This document shows positions 42,780 through 55,223 of a stretch of DNA of 64,000 nt, piece after piece. The notes beneath the pieces were generated by a model. It was given only the letters and a program-made list of their open reading frames with translations. It searched no databases and had not been told where the DNA came from. The stretch is from Ianthella basta. Taxonomy: Eukaryota > Porifera > Demospongiae > Verongiida > Ianthellidae. The translations under genes were made by a program, and so were the position numbers. The stretch lies in contig OZ025886.1 in the NCBI GenBank assembly GCA_964019415.1, forward strand, positions 731,884 through 795,883, read 5' to 3'. Position 1 is the stretch's first letter. Each line of letters starts with the position of its first letter.

Positions 42780-45700
42780 CGCTTTGCACCAGTGTAAACT
42801 GGCGTCTTCAAATCAGTTTAGAATTTGGTGTTAAACAGCTGCTGTCGGAGAATTCCCATAACCCTCACCATTCGGGCGACTTCTCTCCTTTGCTCTAACG
42901 GTCATACAGTCGTTACATATGGTCATCATGAGCCTCTACGACATCATCAACAGAGGCAAAACGTTTCCACTCGCTTACGACAGGCTATCTCGCAAAGTGC
43001 GTGCGAAGCTACCTCGCTGGTCCGTGCTGTGTTAGATGAGTACGTTCGCTAAACCACTTTGATTCAATCGACTCGACTCTAACTCCGGTTTCGATCAACT
43101 TGCTCCGATGTAACAGGACTTCGACCGATGTACTCTAGCTTAAACGGACCGTATGATAATTAGGTATGTGGACGGTGAGCTGCATACTTCCTGAACCTGC
43201 ATCCGTGCACCGATAACCAGCTCATCTTGCTCTTGCAGCTACTGGACTACGATAGGCTACGATGGTCTATACTACTGATCATGTCAGTAGTATAGACCAT
43301 CCTCACTCCTACTTGTTAGGTGTATAGCTTTTCTCACCTCCTGTAGCCTGCACAGGACTTCCATTAATCAGTATGGCCAACACCACTGCAAAGTAGCAAG
43401 CATTGAGTCTAGCTGTACTTCAGTTCTCTCCATGATGGAACCCACAGAGCTACTCTCAATAGCTCAGCCTGAGGTGAGTGAAGAATAGTGCAAGGAGTGT
43501 CATTACCAAACTACTACGTGCTGACCACCCACGTGAATCCTTTCAAAGGGGCATTAGGTTGCACTTCAGCATTCCAGTATGTTGCAGCAGCTGCAATATT
43601 AGTGAATTGACTAATGCACTGAACATGGGATTACTGGCATATATAAATTATGTGTTAGTGCTACATTGGACCTTTTGTGTGTCCAGTGCCTTATGGTGTG
43701 GCACACTTTAATAATGATGATTGATTGATTGAATGGTTGCTTATAGCCATAACTGTGAGTATACCTCTGCAATCACACCTGCAATACCCATAGGTAATAA
43801 CTGATTATTTTATGCTGTTGTTGTCAATGTTAAATGTTCTGCATAGATGGATGGGCCATTTCCCCAGGTGTACTCTCTGTGGTAGCTAACAATGTGACAT
43901 TATGTCTGCCACAGGAAGTGGGTATGATGTCACTTCCTTTACTGGAAACTTCTATGACGGCACACTCTTGCTTTCAAGGGGCACTATGCACAGAGGTACA
44001 TAGTGGGGTGGATCATCCCCTTAAAGGCAAACAGAGGCTCCTACTGGTAGGAGTGGTCCCTCTGTATAAAAATATATGTAGTATGGTCTTCAGACATGTG
44101 CGTAGACATGAGACTCAGTAGCCTCAACTTGGTGGTAGCTAGGTAGTGTGTAGCATTAAAGAAAAAACTACTAACCAGTTACACCCAAACACTTTATAGA
44201 ATAATCTATTAACCAACCCAGAGACCAAATGAAAAGACTGAGTACCTTGTAACCCAGGTTCTGTTTAGTCTCTGGCACACGCACATGCACACAAACACAC
44301 ACACACTCACTGTTCTCTGTCACACACATTCTGAGGTTCACTGCCTACAGAGTGCCTAGTCCAGTCATTCCTCGCTTACACAGCCATTCCACTCTAACTA
44401 CTGGTTATCCTACTACTGGAAGGTTTACTATACTGAGACTGCTTCCTACACACATCTATGACAAACGTCACCTTCAATGGCTGTCATTGAGAGTAAAAAC
44501 TTCAAATAATGGACTACAGAGACTACTATTCATACAGAGACAACAATTTTAAGTTTAACAGAATACTCCCAGAGATCGAGCAGTGAGCTTTGAAAGGCTG
44601 GGCATGAAGTCAAACTTCTCCCATGCCAGAAAATGGTTTCATAGCAACAAGGAGGATGAGGTGTGTGCACATGAACACTCACATCTGCACTACAGTACTG
44701 CAGTAAATAAATATATATAATAATATGTGGTAAAGTGTGGGATGTGTCAATGACCAAAGAGCCAAGGTTCTCTGCATGACAATGTAGGTAGAGGTATGTG
44801 TCTTTGTAGCAACATACGTGACTTATCCTGTATAGACTATTGTGTCCATATTTTTATTGTGTTACACACACTTTCGCTGCATATCATGATCAATGTAGCT
44901 AGGTATGTGTCTCTGTAGCAACACACATGACTTATCCTGTGTGGGCTATTGTGTCCATATTTATTGTGTTACACACACTTTCAAGCTAGCTGCGTATGGT
45001 GCAAGCACTCATACTTGTAATGTTTCACATACAAGCACATCATGGCTTTGTGTAATGTAATATGGTTACCTGTCCATAAGTGGACTTATATCAGCTGTAC
45101 ACTGACTGCCCCACATTGCTGACTGCATGACTTCATCACTACACTCGGTAGGCTGGTTCAGTATCAACAGCATTGTATATAGCTTTATAACACCACAACC
45201 AACCATTATACTCACAATGAATGTGTACAGGTGAAATTGATTCAGTTTGGTTGTGCTTTCCTTTGGAAGTCAAACTGTGTTGTGTAGGTCTTGTTGCATG
45301 CAAGTAACGGTACCCTAGGGCCTTCTTAAAATACAGCTGCAAATTCATGCAGGCTTTGTGTAACAGCTGAACACGACATATCTGTACAAACTGTAAGTGT
45401 GGCACTATATTAATGTATATTGTATTGTTTAGTATAATTTGTCATATTTTGTATCTGTGCTTTGTTCATTATACATTTCTTGTGTAGTATCAATTTTACA
45501 TCAAATTCTGTACAACGACACATCTCTAAAGAATTATTTGCACTGTGCAATGAGAAGAGAATGTCACCAGTTTCTGTGGTATTGAAGAGTACATGGGGAA
45601 TCTAAAAGTTGATCAGAGACCTTCTCTCCACAGTCAAAGATCCTTGTGGAAAGAAGTTAACATGTGATGTGTATTAATCAAATGGCATTCCCAGTGCCAC

Positions 45701-47123
45701 CCACGCCCAAAGTACTACCTGCGTGTATGTGTATGTAATAACTTTACTGCTTATCACACACTGATACTGATTAACCCTTTCCTTCTGCATGCATGACTAC
45801 AGCACTTCATTTGGTTAGCATGCTATGTCTCTGTCATTTGTATAAATGACTGCCACACGTTGCTGGCTGCCTACAATAAGTATATCAAAAGAGGGAGATT
45901 GGAAAGTGAGTGTGTGTGTTTGTGTGCACACAACTAAATCCATCTGCATGTCTTTTATGCATCCAAAGGTAATGGCCAGAGAGACTAGGTTCCTTTGCCA
46001 GTGTATCTGCCTCAGTAGATACGAACGTGACCAGCTCTGTGTGGTCTGTTGTGGCGGCATTACGCACAATGGCCAGGCTTATACACACTCAGTTGTGGCT
46101 GTGTTGAACACAGACTGTCAGTGTATGCTTGTAATACTTAACATTCTAGCACATGGCTTCAGGTAAGGTAATACAATTACTTGTCCTAATTCAGAGTTGC
46201 TTGTTTACTCCCCCCACATTGTTGCTTGCATGACTGTGTCACTACCCACTTCTTCCTGCGCCCTCCCCCCCCCCTCCCCCTCCTCCATACAGCAGTGTTA
46301 CAAATGTATACGTAGCTCTAAAGTCATATCACTGTGCTAATAGTTTGTGACTATTTATTACTATGATGCTTGCATCTTTCAAATCCAGATTTTTATAGTT
46401 TTGTACTGCAGAGTGTGTTTTCAGTGTATAATAATATGTCTGTATTTGTATTGTATGGGTGTGCATTAAATTGGTGTTATATATTTCTTATACAAGTGCA
46501 TGTGTTTGCACATACTGCATGGACAATGACGTGAGTCATTAATTGACAATTTTGCTCCTGTGTATACATTGTTTGGATACATGTGGGTCATGAGCTGTGG
46601 ATGGAGCAGTGTGGCTGTATGACCTGCTGATGTACTGTGTTACATACTGTACATGAGCAGTGAACACAATGTGGTAACTTCTACAGATTCTTGTCTTTCA
46701 TTATGTGTTATAATTGACACATGGGTCATGGATGTAGAATATGTTAACAAATCACACAATCTCCTTCCATGCAAGCACAAAACTAACTATGTATGGAAAT
46801 TACCTTCATGCTATCTCTGATCAATAATTTGTGCTAGCAATTAATCTAGACATACGCAAAGGTGACTTGTATTAACTGTACGAATACAACACTTCATTGC
46901 ATTCAAGTATTATGTGATTTGAACACAATCTCCGATACACAATAACTCACTTGATATCATAATCATATCCACTATATTGTGTCATGTATAGATCTATAGC
47001 TGCACTTTCCTACTGTATCATGTGTGGACCTATGGCTATCCTACTCAGATACAGACACTACGTGTTACTCATTGTATGCTACAGTTCTACCTTGTGGGTT
47101 TACTACATGTGAGCCAGAGACAT
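42780..47123. repeat. Gene C 3'-flank block of the segmental duplication
   Basis: Counterpart of 19420-23708 and 57205-62634. It carries one copy of the 41-bp hairpin (43261-43301). Confidence 0.75.
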
Positions 47124-47180
47124 TCACAAACTATCAGTTTCTTGCTTTTCTAAGTTGGGGTAGTCATTGATTGCAGAGTC
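47124..47180 (-). CDS. Gene C terminal coding exon
   Basis: 19 codons including [21 protein letters not shown]-stop. Same acceptor and frame as A and B. Confidence 0.75.
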   Translation of the reverse strand, partial: DSAINDYPNLEKQETDSL

Positions 47181-50100
47181 CTGTGTAGTTGGGAAAGAAA
47201 TGTCAGAATAGATGTTCAAAACTAGAAATTAGGACAGTCCTCTCATAAACAAACAACGTATATGTTATATATAGCACAATGGACAACAAAACAGCTACCT
47301 ACCACTTGATCCACATTCTTGTCTTTGCCCCGCCTCCTGTATGGAAGTCAATGCACAAGTTCACCGGCCACTACCCTACGCTAACAACACTACTGCATGC
47401 TGTTGATAATGTACATACCTGCCCACATACCTTAGGTAGATGACTATACATATCACCACAGGGATAGTGACTGCTATGATGACACCGCAAACAACAAGAC
47501 CTGCTATGAGACCACTCACGACAATGGACGGAGGAGGAACTGCACAGAGAGTATGAAGGGAAAGGGGCTGGGAGCTATAGTGACTGCTTCTGCTATTTTG
47601 CTTGTCAAAATTGGTGATAAGTATGTATGTTAACTAACAGTTCCTTGCAAATTGTACAGTACATTGAACACACTAACCACTGCAATGCAGTAACAACCCA
47701 CTTATGTTCACAGTTGCATATCCAGTGGTTTGGAAGACATTGTACTGTCTGTTGGGAATAGCATCCCTCCTGCTCCTGGGAGGCATGGCCTGGAGAGAGC
47801 AGTCACATGCAAGGAGTGGGTTCAGTGCTGCTGCATGTGGTGCTTGCTCTCTCCCTCACCTCAGTGCTGACAAAGTATCTGACAAAGCAGTCCAGTCTCC
47901 CTGCCATGACAGGGCCATTCCTGTACCGACCAGGGAAGTCATTTGGCTCAGATTCATCACCCACACCAAATTGGTAAGGGGAGGTGATCCCTTCTGCAGC
48001 TGGATCAAACTCAGATGCAATATATGGCACATTGTCCTCTGCATTGTCGTATGAGCCAAATGTGCTGCTGTCTGGGAAGGCTGTGTCTGGAGCTGTGCTT
48101 CTAGTTGTTGGGAGAATGTTTCTGATGCATACCACCCACAGGTGACTGCAAAGAGTTGGGAATGTTAAGAGGTGTAGCAAGAAGATAAGGAGTTATGCAA
48201 AGGGAGCTAGGGTGTACTGGGCTGTGGGGTGGGGTGTGGAGAAGAGGGTGACTGTACATGTACATATACTCCTTTAATATTGCCCCTACTCCCTTTGAAA
48301 TGTACACAATGTCACACATACCCTACGTTCTTGGTATGTATGCCATATGTATAGTTCATGCTCATGCACTCCTAGCATAAACAGAATACAATTATACACT
48401 ACAGATTACATATAGCTATACACTATACTATACCTTAGAAAGACTTGACGGGCAAATGTAGGTGCAGAGATCACAATCTCCACTATTGCACTAGATCCAG
48501 CCCTAATTTGAGGCACAATGATAGAGGGAAGTTCCTCTCCTGGAGGAACTCCTGGAGGAGCTGTGGCCTCAGGCAGAGTGGCGAATACTCCACTCAAAGG
48601 AGGACCGAACTCCACAACTGGAGCGTTGTTTGCTTGGACAGTCACCATGTAGTTAGTGAAGGGCTGCAGTCCAGTGATGTTGTATGAGGTATCAGCGACT
48701 GGGGCACTAGTTGTTGTCCCACCAAGTGGACCATATGTCAGTCGGTAGTTCCCACTGAATGGACTGGGTGGTGCTGTCCAATTCACATAGATGTAAGTTG
48801 GACGTCTCTCAGTGGCTGTGAGGTTGTCAGGAACAGCTGCATGTATGAATGGAGGAGAGTGCACAGTTAATGCTCCTCCTCAGATTAACAGAAACCATGT
48901 CCACTTACCCAGCACAAGCACCTCCCTGGTGGCACTGAACTCTTCAGACACTTGCTGTACTTCACCTCTAACCACCTGCCGAGCACGACATGTCACTGCA
49001 CATGTGTAGTTTGCTGAATCAGTGATAAAGGCATCTGTGACTTGTAGAGTGCTCCAGCGAGCAGCAAAGTCAACAGTGACACTTGCACTACCAGTGAAGC
49101 TCCCATACTTCTGTCTCTCCACTCCCCTGACCTGGTCCTCTCCATAGAAGGAGACACCATTCCTCAGCCAAGCCACATAGTAGACTTCAGCATCCCAAGA
49201 GCAGTTCAACATGATGGTGTTGTTGGCACTGGCTGGAGCTCGGAAGAGGTAGGTAACAGGGTCCTCCATTGGAGAGAGACTGACATTGACAGCAGCTGAG
49301 GAGTAGGGAAGTAAGGTGGAAGCACAGGTATCTAAAGGCATAATGCCAATATATTATGTAGCATCAAACCAATAAGTCATAAAAGAGATTTCTATGCAAC
49401 ATTTAGTGGAGATATGTATGTATACAAGGGCAAAATGTTGTGCAGTGATTAATTCATGATTAATGTCAGACAGCGTTAACACTACCTTATCAATGCAAGT
49501 ATACATATGTATGCAAATTGCACTGAATGTGGACATATCTAGAATTGGAGCTCACTTGTTTCATTCAGAGTGAATGTCTCCATTGTTGTTGGTCCATCAC
49601 CAGCTTGCCTGTTCCTTGCAAAGATGGTGGCATTGTACTTCTCACATGGGTAGGTCAGGTTGACCACAACAGTGGTGGTGGGGTGGGGCACTGTAGCCCC
49701 ACCCACTGAGTCTGTGTCATTCATGACATCAAGAATATAGTAGATGATACCCACAGGGTCCAGAGTGGGAGGCACTCCCAGGAGGGAGGGGGATGTCCAG
49801 GTGAAGGTGACACTGAGGTAGTCTACACTGGCACTAAAGGTAACCACCTTGCTTGGAACATCTGTTATAGGAGGAGGGCAAAGTCAAACAATAGCGGTGG
49901 GGAAAGATGTGAACAAACAACTTCATCACATCACTGTGATCAGATGGTTGCGGTATGTCACCAATCCTATTCTCATATCATCTACTCCATGCACTTCATT
50001 AGTGAACATGATCAGTTGTAGATTCATTCTCCACCCACCATAGATGAGCACCTCCTTGGTGGCCTTGTACTGCATTGGAATGTCTCCCTCAGCACTGTCC

Positions 50101-53100
50101 TTGGCTCTGCAGGTCAATGCACAGGTGTAGTTCCCACTGTCATTCACTTGACTGAAGGTGAGTGTACTGTTCTGCCCCCCAACCTCCACCTCAACAGAAG
50201 CACCAGTGTTGTCCACTGTGACTCCACTGACAAGGTCCTTGCTGTACAGGAGAGTACCATCCTTGAACCAGACTAGGTAGAACACTGTTGTGTCCCAGGA
50301 ACAAGTGAGAGTGACACTGTCTGTGGCATTCCCCTCCAGTAGATTCACATCAGGTGCCAGAGTCACCACTGGGTTATCTAGAACATGAAAATAATATTAA
50401 TTTTACATTGCTATCATACCCATGCTAAGTTGAGCTATGACTTTTGTAAGAAGCATGTATACATATGAATCTGCCAAGTTCTGCTGCCAACCTGGCTCCA
50501 CTGTCATGAAGTCTTCACTGGCAGAGGTTCCATCGAAGAACTGATACTCTGCTGTCACTGACACAGTCAGGTTCTCACATGCTGGCAGTTTGGGTGCCTC
50601 CACTGTGTTAGTTGGGTGGTCCACTGTAGTACAGAACAACACTGCTGAAGTGCTGCTACTCACTTCCACCAAGTACCTCAAAGGTCGGTACTCTACAGGT
50701 GGAAGCATCGGAGCATTCTCCAATAAGGGTATCCAGGAGATGTTTGCTGTCACTGGTGTTATGCCAACTGACAGACCATCAGGGGGAAGTGCTGAATAAT
50801 GGAGTAGACATGTCACATTAACTGTGGACATTAATGCAATGTGCATAAACTGTATCATGTCAAGAGGTGTCCTTAAATGTGTGAATCAAGCCAAGTCAAT
50901 CAGTCAGCCAGAATGTGAATGGTGTGTCAGAAAGTTGATCATTATAGAATGCCACCTAAGTGAACACCTTAGTTAGGTGCAAAGAGAATGCAGACAAGTA
51001 CAGTGCCTGAGTGAAGATGAACTACAAGTAAAGAAGGAGCTTCATCGAGCACTGGAGCAATACAACGGTGAACACTTCATACTGACTATAAACACCAGCA
51101 ACAAGAGAATTGAAGATGTTAGAGCATGTTCTGGATGATGTCTTACCTCTGCAGTTCGCTCCATCATCAGCCAACGTGAAGCCAGCAAAGCAGGTGCAGG
51201 AGAAAGAGCCAATTGTGTTTAAGCACGATTGCTGACAATTATCTGTGTCCATTGCACACTCATCAATGTCTGCATGGGTTGGGGGGAGGAATGTGTATAG
51301 AGTACAATAGTACTGGTGACTAAAAAAATGAAAGCAAAACAGGGATTGATCAGAGCTGGTCATACAAAGTACTTTCTCAGTAAGAGTGAGTTTGTGAGAC
51401 TTTTCATGTTTGGGAGAATGCAAATGGAAAAGATATAAGTAATGGTTGGGCTTAGCCATGCAGTTCATCCCATTGAAATCCAATAATATACATCAGCCAG
51501 GATTGAATGCCCCCCCCCCCCCCCCCCACACACACACACATTTGTGTGCACATGTATATACACAATGGCAGAACATACCGGAATTTACTGTAGAAAAATG
51601 GAGTTATACAGTAAGACAGATCAGCGCACTCTATGTAAGAATACAAGTCTGACCTACTGTCCTTGTACTTAATGTGTGCTGCTTGCATGGGATTGCTGTT
51701 TCTCCAAACACTATCCAAGCCATCATGCTATTTATACATTTCTGCTTGGTGTCAGAGGGCCACTTGGCATTGATGGAAGATCCAGAGGTATGTACTGTAC
51801 AAGCATTAGTTCAGAGTCATGTCATGTGGCTGGGTACTTTATTAAGTACAAGCAACTCTACCAGGCCTATATTATTTATTCTGCAGCCCTGCTAATTTGA
51901 GTCTAATCTAAACTAATCGAGATAAGTTCGGATTTATAGAGTGCACGCATATGTATATAAAATTTTGTGAATTAGCTGGTATATAACTGCAAAACATCCC
52001 AATGCCTATACTGCAAAATTAATGCATACAGCATATATACTAGGAGACATTTGGTAAGTGAACACTGTTTATCTGACAGTATGTAGTACATGAACAATGG
52101 CACAACCACTGGAACTCAGAACATGGCTAGTGAATTTCAGATAGGGTAGCTTAATTAGCTGGTAAAATGAAATTATGAAGTATGCATGCATTCACCTGTG
52201 CATGTCATTCCATTTCCAGTGTATCCACCATTGCAGGTACATGTGAAGGACCCAAGTGTGTTTGTGCACATGGCATTTGAATCACAAAGAGAGGACAAAC
52301 ATTCATCAATGTCTGCAAGAGTAGGTTAGGAAGATGAGATTATTATAATGTGGACAAAAAGTGATTGATAAAATAGCCAGAAAAGCATAAGTAAATATTT
52401 ACCCATGCAACTCATTCCATTTCCAGTGTATCCATCATTGCAGGCACATGTGAAGGACCCAGGTGTGTTTGTGCACATGGCATTTGAATCACAAGGAGAC
52501 GAAATACATTCATCAATGTCTGCAAGAGTAGGTTAGGAAGATGAGGTTATTATAATGTGGACAAAAGTGATAATGGCCAGAAAAGCATAATTAAATTAAT
52601 ATTTACCCATGCAACTCATTCCATTTCCAGTGTATCCACCATTGCAGGTACATGTGAAGGACCCAGGTGTGTTTGTGCACATGGCATTTGAATCACAAGG
52701 AGACGGCAAACATTCATCAATGTCTGTAAGAGTATGTTAGGAAGGTGAGATTATTATAATGTGGACAAAAAGTGATTGATAAAATGGCCAGAAAAGCATA
52801 ATTGAATATTTACCCATGCATGTCATTCCGTCTCCAGCATATCCATCATTGCAGGCACATGTGAAAGACCCAGGTGAGTTTGTGCAAATGGCATTTGAAT
52901 CACAAAGAGACGACACACATTCATCAATATCTGCAAGAGTAGGGTTAAGATGTTCGAACTGTGTTATTAAAAAGGTGGCACAATAAAAGTGATGAAATTA
53001 AGCATTCAAAGGCATGCCACTAGAGTGGTAATCAATATAATTATATCAATATAATAGTTACAGTATTACAGGCAATTTTGTAGGGAATTTACTTTGATTG

Positions 53101-55223
53101 CAATCGATTGATATACCTTTGAGATCACATCCACCAATATTTCCAACTGCCAAATTGTTAACATTATAATATCACTTTGGCATTAGGCCTGCCCAACTGC
53201 CAAGTGTAAAAACCACTACAATTTGAGCAATCTGCCAAAATAGTTTCCAGGCAAATTTCTAGCCCCATTATGGTAATTCTGGCATGCATAACTGTCAGGT
53301 TATCCAGAATGCATACTCATGGTGTTTAACAATTATCCAAAATCCAATTATACAAAATGAAAGAAATTAAGAAGTGATTGATTTCTCAAGTGCACAGCAT
53401 ATTTAGGGAGCAGGACAATAGTGAACACTTCATCCAGAATATATACACCAACTAGAAAAGGAATAGATTAAACCAGGTTGGAACAATGTGGGTACATTGG
53501 TCTTACCTATGCAAGTCACCCCATCATCAGCCAATGTGAAGCCAGCAAAGCAGGTGCAGGAGAAAGAGCCAATTGTGTTTAAGCACGATTGCTGACAATT
53601 ATCTGTGTCCATTGCACACTCATCAATGTCTGCATGGGTTGGGGGGAGGAATGTGTATAGAGTACAATAGTACCGGTGACTAAAAAGAATGAAAGCAAAA
53701 CAGGGATTGATCAGAGCTGGTCATACAAAGTACTTTCTCAGTAAGAGTGAGTTTGTGAGACTTTTTATGTTTGGGAGAATGCAAATGGAAAAGATATAAG
53801 TAATGGTTGGGCTTAGCCATGCAGTTCATCCCATTGAAATCCAATAATATACAACAGCCAGGATTGAATGCCCCCCCCCCCCCCCCACACACACACATAT
53901 TTGTGTGCACATGTATACACATACCGGAATTTACTGTACACAAAATGGAGTTATACAATAAGACAGATCAGCGCACTCTATGCAAGAATACTAATTTGAC
54001 CTACTGTCCTTGTATTCAATGTGTGCTGCTTGCACGGGATTGCTGTTTCTCTAAAGAGAAACGCCACTCGAGTGAAGCCCGTAGAAGTAGCCCAAACCAC
54101 AAGTTAAGTGGAAGAGACCAGTGTAAACACTGTACAAACCATCATGCTGTTTATACATTTCTGCATGGTGTCAGAGGCCACTTGGCATTGTTGGAAGATC
54201 CAGAGGTATGTACTGTACAAGCATTAGTTCAGAGTCGATCATGTCATGTGGCAGGATACCTTATTCAGTACAAGGAACTCTATCTAATATATTGTTTATT
54301 CTGCAGCCCTGCTAATTGAGTCTAATCTAAACTAATCGAGACAAGTTAGGATTTATAGAGTGCATGCATACGTATATAAAATGCACTGAAATTATCATGC
54401 ATGCACTCACCTGTGCATGTCATTCCATTTCCAGTGTATCCACCATTGCAGGCACATGTGAAGGACCCAAGTGTGTTTGTGCAAATGGCATTTGAATCAC
54501 AAAGAGACGACAGTGTCACACATTCATCAACATCTGCAAGAGTAAGGTTAGGATGTTTGAACTGCGTTATTAAACGGGTGGCACAAAAAAGTGATGAAAT
54601 TAAGCATTCAAAGGCATGCCACTAAAATGATATCATGAATATAATAATATCAATATTATTGGTACAGTATCACAGGAAATTTGATAGGGAATTCACTTTG
54701 ATTACAATTGATTGATATACCTTTGAGATCATATCCGCCAATATTTCCAACTGCCAAATCGTTAACATTATAATATCACTTTGGCATTAAGCCTGCCCAA
54801 CTGCCAAGTGTAAAAGCCACTACAATTTGAGCAATCTGCCAAAATAGCTTCCAGGCCATTTTCTAGCCCCATTATGGTAATATTGGCATGCATAACTGTC
54901 AGGTTATCCAGTATGCATACTCATGGTGTTTAACAATTATCCAAAAAACAAATGAAAGAAATTAAGAAGTGATTGATTTCTCAAGTGCACAGCATTGGGA
55001 GCAGGACAATAGTGAACACTTCATCAAGAATATATACACCAACTAGAAAAGGAAGAAATTAATAAACCAGGTTGGGACAATGTGGGTACATTGGTCTTAC
55101 CTGTGCAAGTCATTCCATCAGCAGCCAATGTAGAGCCAGCAAAGCAGGCACAGCGAAAAGAGCCATCAGTGTTGAAACAAGCGTCTTGACAATTATCTGT
55201 GTTCTGTGCACACTCATTAGTGT
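47124..55223 (-). CDS. Gene C: EGF-Ig-FN3 single-pass membrane receptor, short form (5' incomplete)
   Basis: Third paralogue on the minus strand. Exons in order: EGF 55101-55223, 54411-54533, 53507-53629, 52814-52930, 52607-52723, 52403-52519, 52196-52312, 51147-51269; FN3 50492-50791; Ig 50039-50377; FN3 49556-49861; Ig 48909-49331; FN3 48434-48836; membrane-proximal 47860-48145; furin exon 47702-47789; TM 47431-47539; micro-exon 47303-47336; terminal 47124-47180. The 3,305 nt close in frame (about 1,100 residues). Exons and introns closely match gene B, so the copies are recent. C lacks the Ig-FN3 pair that B has at 27034-27807 and the EGF array expansion. The 5' end beyond 55223 was not identified. 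Confidence 0.75.
47303..47539 (-). CDS. Gene C TM exon and cytoplasmic micro-exon
   Basis: TM exon 47431-47539 and micro-exon 47303-47336, same phases and lengths as in A and B. The tandem donor 12 nt into the intron is conserved. Confidence 0.77.
47702..48145 (-). CDS. Gene C membrane-proximal module and furin-site exon
   Basis: Module exon 47860-48145 ([23 protein letters not shown]) and stalk exon 47702-47789 ([10 protein letters not shown], then [11 protein letters not shown]). Phases fit. Confidence 0.7.
48434..48836 (-). CDS. Gene C membrane-proximal FN3 exon
   Basis: 403-nt exon, phase 1-2, nearly identical to 24989-25391. Confidence 0.76.
48909..49331 (-). CDS. Gene C Ig exon (VAWLRNG type)
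   Basis: 423 nt, phase 1-1, [17 protein letters not shown] and [11 protein letters not shown]. It has the same alternative internal acceptor as B, 36 nt away. Confidence 0.76.
49556..50377 (-). CDS. Gene C Ig-FN3 exon pair (FYLVWFKDG type)
   Basis: Ig exon 50039-50377 ([30 protein letters not shown]) and FN3 exon 49556-49861 ([14 protein letters not shown]), both phase 1-1. Confidence 0.78.
50492..50791 (-). CDS. Gene C first FN3 exon after the EGF region
   Basis: 300-nt phase 1-1 exon ([32 protein letters not shown]). It is 15 nt shorter than its B counterpart, from a five-codon loss in the A-B strand region. Confidence 0.75.
51147..51269 (-). CDS. Gene C cbEGF exon nearest the FN3 domains
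   Basis: 123 nt, phase 1-1, [16 protein letters not shown] and [17 protein letters not shown]. Almost identical to 53507-53629, reflecting an internal duplication of about 2.36 kb. Confidence 0.77.
51512..51528. repeat. Poly(C)/CA tract
   Basis: Run of C followed by CACACA in a gene C intron. Equivalent tracts are at about 31228 and 53871, consistent with duplication. Confidence 0.85.
52196..52930 (-). CDS. Gene C four cbEGF exons of the 206-bp family
   Basis: Exons 52196-52312, 52403-52519, 52607-52723 and 52814-52930, each 117 nt, phase 1-1, spaced 204-207 bp. These are the unexpanded and more diverged counterpart of the gene B array. Confidence 0.76.
53507..53629 (-). CDS. Gene C cbEGF exon (CAMDTDNC type)
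   Basis: 123 nt, phase 1-1, [16 protein letters not shown] then [13 protein letters not shown]. Its upstream intron 53630-54410 duplicates 51270-52195. Confidence 0.75.
54411..54533 (-). CDS. Gene C cbEGF exon
   Basis: 123 nt, phase 1-1. It carries the two extra codons also seen at 35950-36072, so those two exons are orthologous positions in B and C. Confidence 0.73.
55101..55223 (-). CDS. Gene C most 5' cbEGF exon found
   Basis: 123 nt, phase 1-1, DTNECAQNTDNCQDAC then [17 protein letters not shown]. Counterpart of 36643-36765. Phase 1 entry means further upstream exons must exist. Confidence 0.72.

Larger units (their letters stand above)
40955..47123. other. Spacer between genes B and C
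   Basis: Holds the second half of the 2.3-kb duplication, Ulp1 copy 2 and the gene C 3'-flank block (42780-47123). No supported 5' exon of gene B was seen. Open frames such as plus 45846-46166 lie in repeated sequence and show no domain. Confidence 0.45.

Noticed and set aside
45846-46166. Cys-rich plus-strand frame in the flank block
   Set aside because: Copies at 60902 and 61590 differ by frame-disrupting changes, and the Cys run comes partly from a GT tract. Treated as repeat DNA.
53807-54319. 170-codon plus-strand frame in a gene C intron
   Set aside because: It runs through a poly(C)/CA tract and is broken in the duplicates at 31156 and 51446; no domain.
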